A stretch of DNA of 8,161 bases from Armatimonadota bacterium. Lineage in GTDB: Bacteria > Armatimonadota > Zipacnadia > Zipacnadales > JABUFB01. Location of the stretch: contig JAGPGE010000242.1 of NCBI GenBank assembly GCA_018056145.1, forward strand, positions 1-8,161. The letters run 5' to 3'. Positions 1 to 6,175 of this stretch are shown in pieces. Both the position numbers and the translations under genes were made by a program. The first letter of the stretch is position 1. Every line of letters starts with the position of its first letter. The notes under the pieces were generated by a model, which saw only the letters and a list, made by a program, of their open reading frames with translations, made no database searches and had not been told where the DNA came from.

Positions 1-45
1 GGTGTGGCCGGAACGGGAGTAGAACGTGATGAGCATCTTCGCCAC
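1..45 (-). CDS. Flavodoxin-like protein, N-terminal fragment (runs off the window)
   Basis: Only the first 15 codons are in the window, reading MAKMLITFYSRSGHT. A short beta strand (MLITFY) followed by SRSGHT matches the FMN-phosphate-binding loop that opens flavodoxins and WrbA/NAD(P)H:quinone-oxidoreductase-like flavoproteins; that is family knowledge, and the rest of the protein cannot be seen. I chose the GTG at 45-43 because GAGGAGGG lies 7 bases upstream (53-60). The in-frame ATG three codons later (36-34) is the alternative start, but its distance from that site is less good. The gene begins 27 bases after the phosphodiesterase stop on the same strand, so it is probably co-transcribed with it. 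Its role would be FMN-dependent redox chemistry in the cytoplasm. A different nucleotide-binding protein with a similar first strand cannot be ruled out from 15 residues. Confidence 0.72.
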   Translation of the reverse strand, partial: MAKMLITFYSRSGHT

Positions 46-52
46 TTCTGGT

Positions 53-60
53 CCCTCCTC
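53..60 (-). promoter_or_regulatory. Ribosome-binding site of the flavodoxin-like gene
   Basis: GAGGAGGG on the minus strand, 7 bases before the GTG at 45-43. This strong site supports the GTG over the downstream ATG as the start. Confidence 0.7.
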
Positions 61-72
61 GGTGTTTGGTCT

Positions 73-1734
73 CTAGAGATAGCCCAGATCCTCAAGCCGG
101 GCGGTTACCTCGGCCTCGTCTTCCCCGATGAGTCCTGACCCTTCGGTCAGACCCACGTCCAGCGTAACAGCCTGCACCTGCTCGCGCACATCCGCGGTCA
201 GACAGGCCAGCGCCCGGCCCTCGATGTGCTCGGGCGGGGCGATGCCCAGGAGCGTGAGGACCGTCGGTGCAACGTCGAGGATGTCGGCAGCGCCAAGATC
301 GCCCGAAGGGCCGATGCCCGGACCGGCTGCGATGATGATGCCTTCCGCGCTGTGCCATGCAGCCTGGTCAGGTTCGGCAGGAGCGATGATTGCAGGCTCG
401 TACGTGTGCGCGGCCTTGAGGTCAGGGCGGTAGCGCACGATGATGTCGGGCTCCAGCGCGTTTTGAGGTCCGGGGTGGATGTCCTCGCGCTTCCAGGCAT
501 GGGTGATGACGGGCAGGTCCGTACCCGGCTCGCGCCAGGCCAGCAGCCGGGAGATCAACTCGTCGCGCAGGGACTCATACTCCGGCCCCGGCCATACCAT
601 GCCCTGGGGCTCGCGCCCAGCAAGGTTGATCCGGATGCCTGCGCCCAGCGCGGTTGGGTCCAGGAACGCCCGGGTGCGGCGCCAGTTGGGCGAGGGCGCG
701 CGCAGCATACGGCCGAGACGCGGAACCGCAATCTGCCGTTCACGCAGTCCCGAGGGCAGCAGCCGAGCCAACGGCCCGAGTTTGAGCTTGCCCAGCAGTT
801 CCGCGACCGTGCGTTTGCGCCAGTTCATCGCATCCTTGCTGCTGCCGCCGAACCGCGAACGGCACAGGTAACCATTGGCCGCCAGCCACTGGTTCAGGTA
901 GACAGCCTTCGGCTTGGGCTCGAACCCGTGATCGGAGACCACGAGGATCGCTGCGTCTGCAGGCAGGGCGCGAAGAATCTCACCAAGCAGTTCATCCAGA
1001 TCACCCAGGTGCCTGGCGATGATCGCGCCGGAATCCGTATCCAGCAGCGCCTGCCCCGTCTCGATGGCTTCTGTGTGCGCCCTGCCAAGATACGCATGGT
1101 GCGCCAGATCGCCGGTATCCAGCACCGTGAACAACAGGCCGAAGGGCCCCTCACGCAGGAGGTGGAGGACCGTCCGCCCCTGGAGCTCCGCCGAATCCGC
1201 CAGTGCGCGCCGAGCATCCTCCGCGCCGAGACGGTGGAGTTCCCGGACCGTCGGCCGGGGAGCGAAGCCCAGGCCCGCATGCAGGAGCTCGTCCTGGAGG
1301 TCTCCGGGGTGAACCCAGCGCGAAGCCACATCCGGAGTGAGCATGCCGGTGACCATCACGCCGTTCACATCCACAGGCGGGTAGAGATTGGGCAGGTTGG
1401 TGACCAGGCTGCGCAGGCCCGCGGCCCGAAGGAGATCCCATAGTTGAGGGGCTCGCACATCAACGGAGCGGATGATCTGCGAACCATAGCCGTCCATGTG
1501 CGCGAAACCCAGGATGCCGTGGGTGCCCGGGTTGACGCCCGTGCACATGCTGGTCCAGGCGGCGGACGAAACAGGGGGCTCTACGCTCTTCAGCCGGGCC
1601 CACCCGCCACGGTTCATGAGGCCCGCGAGCACCGGCAGGCGCCCGGCATCAAGCATCGGCTGGAGGATCCTCCAGTCGGCGCCGTCCAGACCGATTACGG
1701 CAACCATTGACGGACGAGGCATAGGCTCACGCAT
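73..1734 (-). CDS. Alkaline-phosphatase-superfamily phosphodiesterase / nucleotide pyrophosphatase-like protein
   Basis: A 553-residue protein of the type I phosphodiesterase/nucleotide pyrophosphatase branch of the alkaline phosphatase superfamily, which hydrolyses phosphoester bonds with two metal ions. Visible motifs: VIGLDGADW with metal ligand Asp17; PPVSSAAWTS followed by TGVNPGTHGI (about 54-74), where Ser56 or Ser57 takes the place of the usual Thr/Ser nucleophile; Asp209 with His213 (DLAHH); VVSDHG with Asp268/His269; and His461 before EGIIIAAGPGI. The C-terminal LEDLGYL resembles the ends of many prokaryotic homologues. A basic insert fills about 300-355. No signal peptide or membrane segment is visible, so a cytoplasmic location is inferred. 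ATG 1734 is the first start; in-frame ATGs at codons 5 and 10 are possible, and none has a clear Shine-Dalgarno site. A good promoter lies just upstream. The substrate cannot be told from sequence. Confidence 0.9.
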   Translation of the reverse strand: MREPMPRPSMVAVIGLDGADWRILQPMLDAGRLPVLAGLMNRGGWARLKSVEPPVSSAAWTSMCTGVNPGTHGILGFAHMDGYGSQIIRSVDVRAPQLWDLLRAAGLRSLVTNLPNLYPPVDVNGVMVTGMLTPDVASRWVHPGDLQDELLHAGLGFAPRPTVRELHRLGAEDARRALADSAELQGRTVLHLLREGPFGLLFTVLDTGDLAHHAYLGRAHTEAIETGQALLDTDSGAIIARHLGDLDELLGEILRALPADAAILVVSDHGFEPKPKAVYLNQWLAANGYLCRSRFGGSSKDAMNWRKRTVAELLGKLKLGPLARLLPSGLRERQIAVPRLGRMLRAPSPNWRRTRAFLDPTALGAGIRINLAGREPQGMVWPGPEYESLRDELISRLLAWREPGTDLPVITHAWKREDIHPGPQNALEPDIIVRYRPDLKAAHTYEPAIIAPAEPDQAAWHSAEGIIIAAGPGIGPSGDLGAADILDVAPTVLTLLGIAPPEHIEGRALACLTADVREQVQAVTLDVGLTEGSGLIGEDEAEVTARLEDLGYL

Positions 1735-1760
1735 GGCTCAGGCGGAATCTGCGTAGGAGG

Positions 1761-1789
1761 ATTAGACACGAAACCAGCCCGGGCGTCAA
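1761..1789 (-). promoter_or_regulatory. Sigma70-like promoter for the phosphodiesterase gene
   Basis: On the minus strand TTGACG (1784-1789) is followed after 17 bases by TCTAAT (1761-1766); each hexamer matches the consensus at 5 of 6 positions. Transcription would start near 1754, leaving a leader of only about 20 bases before the ATG at 1734, with no GGAGG-like site in it. It probably also serves the flavodoxin-like gene downstream. Confidence 0.6.
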
Positions 1790-1821
1790 GGCAGCGGCCC
1801 CCCGGTGTCCACGCACAGCAA

Positions 1822-1849
1822 CGCGCCCCGGTCGCAGGACCGTGGCGCG
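1822..1849 (-). terminator. GC-rich hairpin, likely terminator of the SEC-C gene
   Basis: Inverted repeat with two 12-base arms (1822-1833 and 1838-1849) around a 4-base loop, broken by a single mismatch: CGCGCC-A-CGGTC, loop CTGC, GACCG-G-GGCGCG on the minus strand. It starts 47 bases after the SEC-C stop codon and ends before the next promoter, which is where a terminator would sit. The following bases TTGCTGT form only a weak U-tract, so termination may be inefficient or need other factors; a non-terminator role is possible. Confidence 0.45.
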
Positions 1850-1895
1850 CATTCACTCTTGCCGGCAGGCGGGGGATAGGTCGGTGACCGTCAGG

Positions 1896-2051
1896 TCAGC
1901 GGGACTGCTGCTTCTTCTGGTCGGCCTGGAGATGACAGGACTTGTACTTGCGCCCGCTTCCGCACCAGCACGGCTCATTACGCCCGACTTCGCGGTTCGT
2001 GTCGGTCTCGCGGGGTGGGAAAAGGCGGTTGAGAAACTCGATGACGCCCAT
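1896..2051 (-). CDS. SEC-C motif miniprotein (51 aa)
   Basis: A 51-residue protein beginning MGVIEFLNRLFPPRETD and carrying GRNEPCWCGSGRKYKSCH at about 23-40, a near-perfect SEC-C zinc motif with ligands Cys28, Cys30, Cys39 and His40. The motif is best known as the C-terminal zinc tail of SecA, where it contacts SecB and ribosomes, and it also occurs alone or attached to other proteins. Here it makes up most of the gene, followed by a Lys/Gln-rich tail (ADQKKQQSR). The role is therefore only inferred: a small zinc-binding protein that may contact another protein or RNA. The ATG at 2051 is the only reasonable start in frame; AAAGAAG about 12 bases upstream is a weak, distant ribosome-binding site. 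It has its own promoter (2099-2127) and a possible terminator (1822-1849), so it looks monocistronic. The strong motif makes this frame far more likely than overlapping frames on either strand. Confidence 0.88.
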   Translation of the reverse strand: MGVIEFLNRLFPPRETDTNREVGRNEPCWCGSGRKYKSCHLQADQKKQQSR

Positions 2052-2098
2052 GGCGCGATCATGCTTCTTTCGTGTTTGCGGTATGAGGGAACCCGCAG

Positions 2099-2127
2099 AC
2101 GCTACACCTTTCAGCGCGCATTGTCAA
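2099..2127 (-). promoter_or_regulatory. Sigma70-like promoter for the SEC-C gene
   Basis: On the minus strand a perfect -35 TTGACA (2122-2127) is followed after 17 bases by TAGCGT (2099-2104), which matches the -10 consensus at 3 of 6 positions. Transcription would begin near 2092, giving a leader of about 41 bases before the ATG at 2051. Confidence 0.55.
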
Positions 2128-2355
2128 GTTACCAGTACGCTAAGGGTCGGACTAGATTCTGTGGGTAATCACCCGTCACCTGATCGCCGGCCCGAGCATT
2201 TCCGCGCCTTCCGGTCCTGCCCCCCGAAGCCGGCCATGAGGCTACGGCTACGGCCTGAAGCATTGCGGCGCGTGGTCGATGAGGGGATCGTGCCAGGATG
2301 GTATGCCCCCACCCACTTTTCGCGGTCAGACCCGTGCGTTAGGCCGGGCTGGCTC
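2128..2355. other. Unassigned intergenic core between two divergent promoters
   Basis: Middle of the 417-base gene-free stretch 2052-2468, between the SEC-C promoter and the promoter of the small membrane protein. Open frames cross it on both strands but none has a recognisable domain or convincing ribosome-binding site. I see no tRNA, clear riboswitch or strong terminator. Small structures include GGGT-AATC-ACCC (2163-2174) and a tandem GGCTAC (about 2230-2241). Operators for the divergent promoters, or a small RNA, could lie here, but nothing seen proves it. Confidence 0.4.
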
Positions 2356-2385
2356 TTGTCGCGTCCTTTGCGCGCCCGGTATAAT
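2356..2385 (+). promoter_or_regulatory. Sigma70-like promoter with perfect TATAAT for the small membrane protein
   Basis: TATAAT at 2380-2385 is a perfect -10 hexamer, rare by chance in such GC-rich sequence. TTGTCG at 2356-2361, 18 bases upstream, matches the -35 consensus at 4 of 6 positions. Transcription would start near 2392 and leave a leader of about 77 bases before the GTG at 2469. Confidence 0.62.
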
Positions 2386-2455
2386 GCCCCCGCGACTGGC
2401 CCCGTCATCAGCACAGGGCCCTCCCGTGCCGGCACATTCCCTGCCCTGCTCGACC

Positions 2456-2464
2456 GGAAGGTGG
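2456..2464 (+). promoter_or_regulatory. Ribosome-binding site of the small membrane protein
   Basis: GGAAGGTGG ends four bases before the GTG at 2469. It supports that non-ATG start and shows that the short frame is probably translated. Confidence 0.55.
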
Positions 2465-2468
2465 ATCC

Positions 2469-2696
2469 GTGGACAACTTTCTCAACTGCGCGTTTACGGC
2501 CCTGGCACTGCCGCTGGGCCTGTTTCTGCTGGTGTACGGTATCATACTGCTCGTGAACGGCAGGGCAGACCACGGCGTGTTCTTGATCGTCCTCGCCGTG
2601 CTCCTGCTGGGCGCCGTGGCATCAGGCTACGTGTCCGGGGTCCGGCGGCGCGCGAAGAACAAGGTCATTGCCGGCAAGGGCGGCAAGGGCAGGTAG
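2469..2696 (+). CDS. Small protein with two membrane segments, unknown function
   Basis: A 75-residue protein that I do not recognise. Two hydrophobic segments, about residues 8-30 and 36-57, are joined by a short polar turn (NGRADHG), and the protein ends in a strongly basic tail with VRRRAKNK and KGGKGR. The positive-inside rule predicts a hairpin in the cytoplasmic membrane with the basic tail in the cytoplasm. The GTG start is supported by GGAAGGTGG at 2456-2464, four bases upstream, and by a promoter with a perfect TATAAT further up. Codon use is GC-rich like that of its neighbours, so it does not look foreign. It is the only plus-strand gene here and ends 10 bases from the end of the convergent hydrolase gene. 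It could be a membrane-stress or accessory protein, but no function can be assigned. Confidence 0.78.
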   Translation: MDNFLNCAFTALALPLGLFLLVYGIILLVNGRADHGVFLIVLAVLLLGAVASGYVSGVRRRAKNKVIAGKGGKGR

Positions 2697-2706
2697 CCCC
2701 CGGCCC

Positions 2707-5700
2707 CTACTCCACCTGCACTTCGGTCACCCACAGGATGTCGGGACGGACCGCGGGTCCTCCACTCGCGGGCTGGTAGATGCGCAGGGACTCCGCCGTT
2801 ACCGGCTCGAAGGAGAACACGGTCCGCTCGTTGTTCGCGTCGATGCCTTCTTCGTGAAGATCAACCGCCTTCCAGCTCTCCCCGTCGCGCACCTCCACCC
2901 GCACGTCCCTCGACCGGTAGCGCACGCCACCGTCAAGGGCCCAGTGCACCGTTACCTTGCCGACCCTCCGCGGCGCTGGGAAGTCCATGCGGATCCAGTG
3001 TGGGCGCGGATCATCGGCCGATGCCCAGGCAACCCGGGTCCAGTCCGGAGTGTCAGGGTTGATGCGGCCATCGGCAAGGACGTCAGGCTGATACCCGCTG
3101 AAATTGCTGTCGACTGATAGGCGAGTGCCCGCGGGGACGCCCGTGGTCTTGTCCACCACCCACCAGTTCGGGGCAGCCGGAGCGGGTGCCGTGGCCACGA
3201 GCGGGGAGGGCTCCGTGAGTCGCTGGGGCCAGAGAACGGCTGTGGTGTTGCCCGTGAACGCGATCAGCGCCAGCCTGGCGAGGTCCGCAGCGTCCGCCAG
3301 GTCTCTTCGCGCGCGAGCGCCGGCATCCCGGGCTTCCAGTGCATCGAACCCGGCCAGATCGCTCTGTGTCGCGGCCGCCAGTTCCGTCAGGCCGTCGGCG
3401 TCGAGACTCGCCACGAGCTTGAGCGCTTGTTCCCGCCGGGCATCCAACTGGGCGAAAGCGTCCCTCACTGCGTCTGTGGTAGCGCGGGCCACCGCGGGCT
3501 CGAAGCCCGGGCTCTTCAGCAGGTTCCTCTCCGGGTCAGACGCCCGCGCCAGGAACAGGTCGTCGAACCAGACCGTCCCGGTATGCCCACGGAACATGCA
3601 GTAGACACTGACCGTGCTGATGGTGGCTTGCGGGTGAATGCGGATCTCTCCCGCTTCCCAATCATGTGTGCCGGGCGAGAACTGGATCGTGCTTCCGTAG
3701 AGTTTCTCGCCATTGTGGTAGTAGCAATCCACGTACACGCTGTAGCCGCTGTCCTTGATGCCGGAGACGTCCTGGGCCCGTGATGCGCCCCTGATGATTA
3801 GGTCCTCCGGCTCGCTCTGGTTGAGGTTCAGCACCTGGATTGCCCCGGCCATCTTTGCCGGGTCCGCAAGGGTGGCCCGCAGAGACGCATGTCCGGTGCG
3901 GGCAACGGTGTAGTCCAGTTCCGCGCCGGTCATGTACGGCGTCCAGCCTGTGAGCAGCTTACTGGCGGATTCAGTCGCGGCCTGGTACTGCTGTCGCGCG
4001 CCGATCATCCGGGCCATCGCGTCCAGGCAGCGCGCGGAAAGCTGCGCCGGCGTCCCCACTGCGATCACACCCACCTCGGCCCGAGGCACCTCGACCTCGA
4101 GCCGACCCTCGCGGATGGGAAGCACCTGTCCGGTGAGGAGATCAAGCCCGCGGACGTCGGGCGCCTTGAGGCAGGCCAGATCCGCCGACAGATCGATGCC
4201 CACCGCGGGCGGCCCCTCCGTGAGGTCCCGGCGGATCGTGAAGTAGACGAGGCCATCGGCCGACCCGCTTGCTCCGGCGCCGAATCGCTCAATCTCGGCC
4301 CCCGTGGTGAGGCTCGAGGCCATGCGCACCGGCTCCCAACCCGCCCGGCACAGCTCCGCGCACAGCGGCATGTAGCGCCTGAACAGGGGGCGGTCGCGGT
4401 TGTACCACTCCGGGTGATCCCAGTAACTGGAGCCGGGGTTCGCGCCGCTGGGGCTGATGTCGAAGAACCCGGGAAGCACCCCGAAGGCCATGCAACTGCG
4501 CATGTAGGACTCGACCCTGGCCTGCGGATGCTTGCTGTAGTCGGTCTTCAGGAGGGTGCAGAAGGGCTTCTGGTATGAGTACGCCCGGGCGCGCAGGAAG
4601 CTCTCGTCGGAGTTGATCCAGCCGCCTTCAGCGCCCAGTACATCCAGGTACGGGAACGCATAGCTGAAGGAAGTCATGGACGAGTCGTTGAGCATCGTTA
4701 GCTTCCCCGCGGGGTGGAGCATGTCGGCAATGGCCCGCGCCCACTCCAGCGATGCGAAGAAGTTGTAGGCCACCGGCCGCTGCAGCGATGCATCCCACAA
4801 GAGCGGGTTGTCCGCAACCCGGAAGTGCTCGCGCGAGTAGTCCAGCCCCACCGCGATCCCGTCGTAGTAGCACCCGTCCACCCCGACCGGCGCTGGCTCC
4901 TCCATCACCCGGTCCACCAGCCGCTGCACCATGGCATTCCCGTAGGGCAGGTCCGGGTCCACGCAGGGCTGGCTGAAAATATGCCCGTAGACGCGCTCGG
5001 GCAGGATGTTCACGGTACCGTCCGGGTTCTGGATCCCGGTGATCCCCCACACATCGTCGATCCCACTGTGCCCCTTGGCCACCCTGTTGAGTGCCGCCAG
5101 TTGCTGTTCGTACGGCGGAAGCGGCTGGTCGCGCGTATAACCGGGGATGCTGGCGAACTCCCCCGCGCAATGGAAGTAGATGAAGCTGGAGACACCCAGC
5201 TCATCGTCGAACCTGGGCTCGGGCGCCCCCTCCTGGTAGGCGAAGCCGAACTCATCCACGTCGGGGATCTCGCTGAGTCGGTCGAAGGGCATCCAGGCGC
5301 CGAAAGAGGGCACCCGTGCCCGGAAGTCTTCGGGCCAGAGCGCGTAGAGCGACGCAAGCGCGCCACGGAATCCGTTCTCGGAGCGCAGGGGAAGCAGGAC
5401 CAGGGAGAACCGCGCAGTGCCGGGCTCCCGGGTATCGGGGCTCAGGGCGAAATCCCAGGCCGAATACAGTACGCCGCGGCGACCGTCGAAGCCGAAGCGA
5501 AACAGGCAGGCATCCCGCGGCGGTTTCGCCAGTCCCAGGCCGGTCCTGCCCGTGATCGCGGCGACGGGGTACCAGGAGTAGTGCCCGAAGCTCGCAAGAT
5601 TCGTTTTGTCATCGAACTCGGGCAACCCGGGCAGGCCACGCAGTCGGGTGAGGTTTGCATACTGTTGCCCTGCCTCGGTGGCCCGCCAGGTATCCGGATC

Positions 5701-6114
5701 GTCCCACCATTTCCAACCCTGCGCACCCACGGGCAGGCCGAACTCAAGCGCGAGCCCCCGATCCTGCCCCGTCCGGTCGCGGACGGTGAGAGTGATGCCC
5801 ACCGTGCTCAGCGGCCCGGCGCTGTAGACGGCATCCACGTCCAGCCCGAGTTGGTCGCAGGGGTAGCTGGCCGCGATGCCGGTCTCCCCCACCGCCACCG
5901 ATCCGCGCAGAACAGTGGAGCCCTGCTTGCCGGAGACATCATGGACGGTGAGCGTCCCCAGAGCGTCAGGGGCGAGTACCTCCTGTCCCCACGAGCGGAC
6001 GGAACTGATCGCTCCGTCCTCCGCCAGGTGCACGCTGAGGGCGTCATCACCCACCTGGATGGGGGCAGCGGAACAGGCGGCGCAGCACAGGAGAGTGATG
6101 AGGAGGGTAGGCAT
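2707..6114 (-). CDS. Exported multidomain glycoside-hydrolase-like protein with C-terminal F5/8 type C (discoidin-like) domain
   Basis: A 1135-residue protein. The ATG at 6114 is chosen because GGAGGT lies six bases upstream and it opens directly into a signal peptide (MPTLLITLLCCAACSAA, likely cut near residue 17). The frame is open 19 codons further up, but that start would bury the signal. Inferred layout: beta-rich domain about 18-265; a TIM-barrel-like region about 266-600 containing VGVDGCYYDG with Asp413 and Asp418 at a probable strand end, and an Asn476-Asp477 pair; a small beta domain about 605-690; a jelly-roll, carbohydrate-binding-like domain about 735-858 ending VWFDDLFLA; a helical Ala-rich linker about 870-955; and an F5/8 type C-like domain about 985-1135 (WIRMDFPAPRRVGKVTVHW, ending WVTEVQV). 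Such architectures belong to extracytoplasmic polysaccharide-acting enzymes. I cannot assign a GH family or substrate, and catalysis is not proven. It may be co-transcribed with the dehydratase. Confidence 0.85.
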   Translation of the reverse strand: MPTLLITLLCCAACSAAPIQVGDDALSVHLAEDGAISSVRSWGQEVLAPDALGTLTVHDVSGKQGSTVLRGSVAVGETGIAASYPCDQLGLDVDAVYSAGPLSTVGITLTVRDRTGQDRGLALEFGLPVGAQGWKWWDDPDTWRATEAGQQYANLTRLRGLPGLPEFDDKTNLASFGHYSWYPVAAITGRTGLGLAKPPRDACLFRFGFDGRRGVLYSAWDFALSPDTREPGTARFSLVLLPLRSENGFRGALASLYALWPEDFRARVPSFGAWMPFDRLSEIPDVDEFGFAYQEGAPEPRFDDELGVSSFIYFHCAGEFASIPGYTRDQPLPPYEQQLAALNRVAKGHSGIDDVWGITGIQNPDGTVNILPERVYGHIFSQPCVDPDLPYGNAMVQRLVDRVMEEPAPVGVDGCYYDGIAVGLDYSREHFRVADNPLLWDASLQRPVAYNFFASLEWARAIADMLHPAGKLTMLNDSSMTSFSYAFPYLDVLGAEGGWINSDESFLRARAYSYQKPFCTLLKTDYSKHPQARVESYMRSCMAFGVLPGFFDISPSGANPGSSYWDHPEWYNRDRPLFRRYMPLCAELCRAGWEPVRMASSLTTGAEIERFGAGASGSADGLVYFTIRRDLTEGPPAVGIDLSADLACLKAPDVRGLDLLTGQVLPIREGRLEVEVPRAEVGVIAVGTPAQLSARCLDAMARMIGARQQYQAATESASKLLTGWTPYMTGAELDYTVARTGHASLRATLADPAKMAGAIQVLNLNQSEPEDLIIRGASRAQDVSGIKDSGYSVYVDCYYHNGEKLYGSTIQFSPGTHDWEAGEIRIHPQATISTVSVYCMFRGHTGTVWFDDLFLARASDPERNLLKSPGFEPAVARATTDAVRDAFAQLDARREQALKLVASLDADGLTELAAATQSDLAGFDALEARDAGARARRDLADAADLARLALIAFTGNTTAVLWPQRLTEPSPLVATAPAPAAPNWWVVDKTTGVPAGTRLSVDSNFSGYQPDVLADGRINPDTPDWTRVAWASADDPRPHWIRMDFPAPRRVGKVTVHWALDGGVRYRSRDVRVEVRDGESWKAVDLHEEGIDANNERTVFSFEPVTAESLRIYQPASGGPAVRPDILWVTEVQVE

Positions 6115-6120
6115 GGGCGG

Positions 6121-6126
6121 ACCTCC
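6121..6126 (-). promoter_or_regulatory. Ribosome-binding site deciding the hydrolase start
   Basis: GGAGGT on the minus strand, six bases before the ATG at 6114. It argues for a 1135-residue protein beginning with its signal peptide rather than the 1154-residue version starting at 6171. Confidence 0.8.
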
Positions 6127-6175
6127 GGAAGTGAGGCATTGAGCTGCCGGCGCCAACGCGGGCGGTGCCAACAGG

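Noticed and set aside
226..1443. Long plus-strand open frame of 405 codons.
   Set aside because: Antisense to the phosphodiesterase, with Arg/Pro/Gln-rich low-information sequence typical of shadow frames in GC-rich DNA and no motif.
1842..2168. Plus-strand frame of 108 codons with a leucine-rich stretch resembling a signal peptide.
   Set aside because: It is antisense to the SEC-C gene, whose CxC...CH motif is specific. The hydrophobic run is the reverse complement of the Lys/Gln-rich tail, and the frame has no domain of its own.
2163..2174. Small hairpin GGGT-AATC-ACCC in the intergenic region.
   Set aside because: Four base pairs only, no T-run after it; too weak to call a terminator or an operator.
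2169..2573. Minus-strand frame of 134 codons across the intergenic region.
   Set aside because: It overlaps the small membrane-protein gene and its promoter, has no recognisable motif, and offers no convincing ribosome-binding site.
6115..6171. Upstream 19-codon extension of the hydrolase.
   Set aside because: It would move the signal peptide away from the N-terminus and would place the GGAGGT site inside the coding region; the start at 6114 fits better.
6148..6172. Imperfect direct repeat GCGCCAAC / GGTGCCAAC between dehydratase and hydrolase genes.
   Set aside because: Only about eight bases per copy in GC-rich sequence; no palindrome or known operator is evident, so chance is sufficient.
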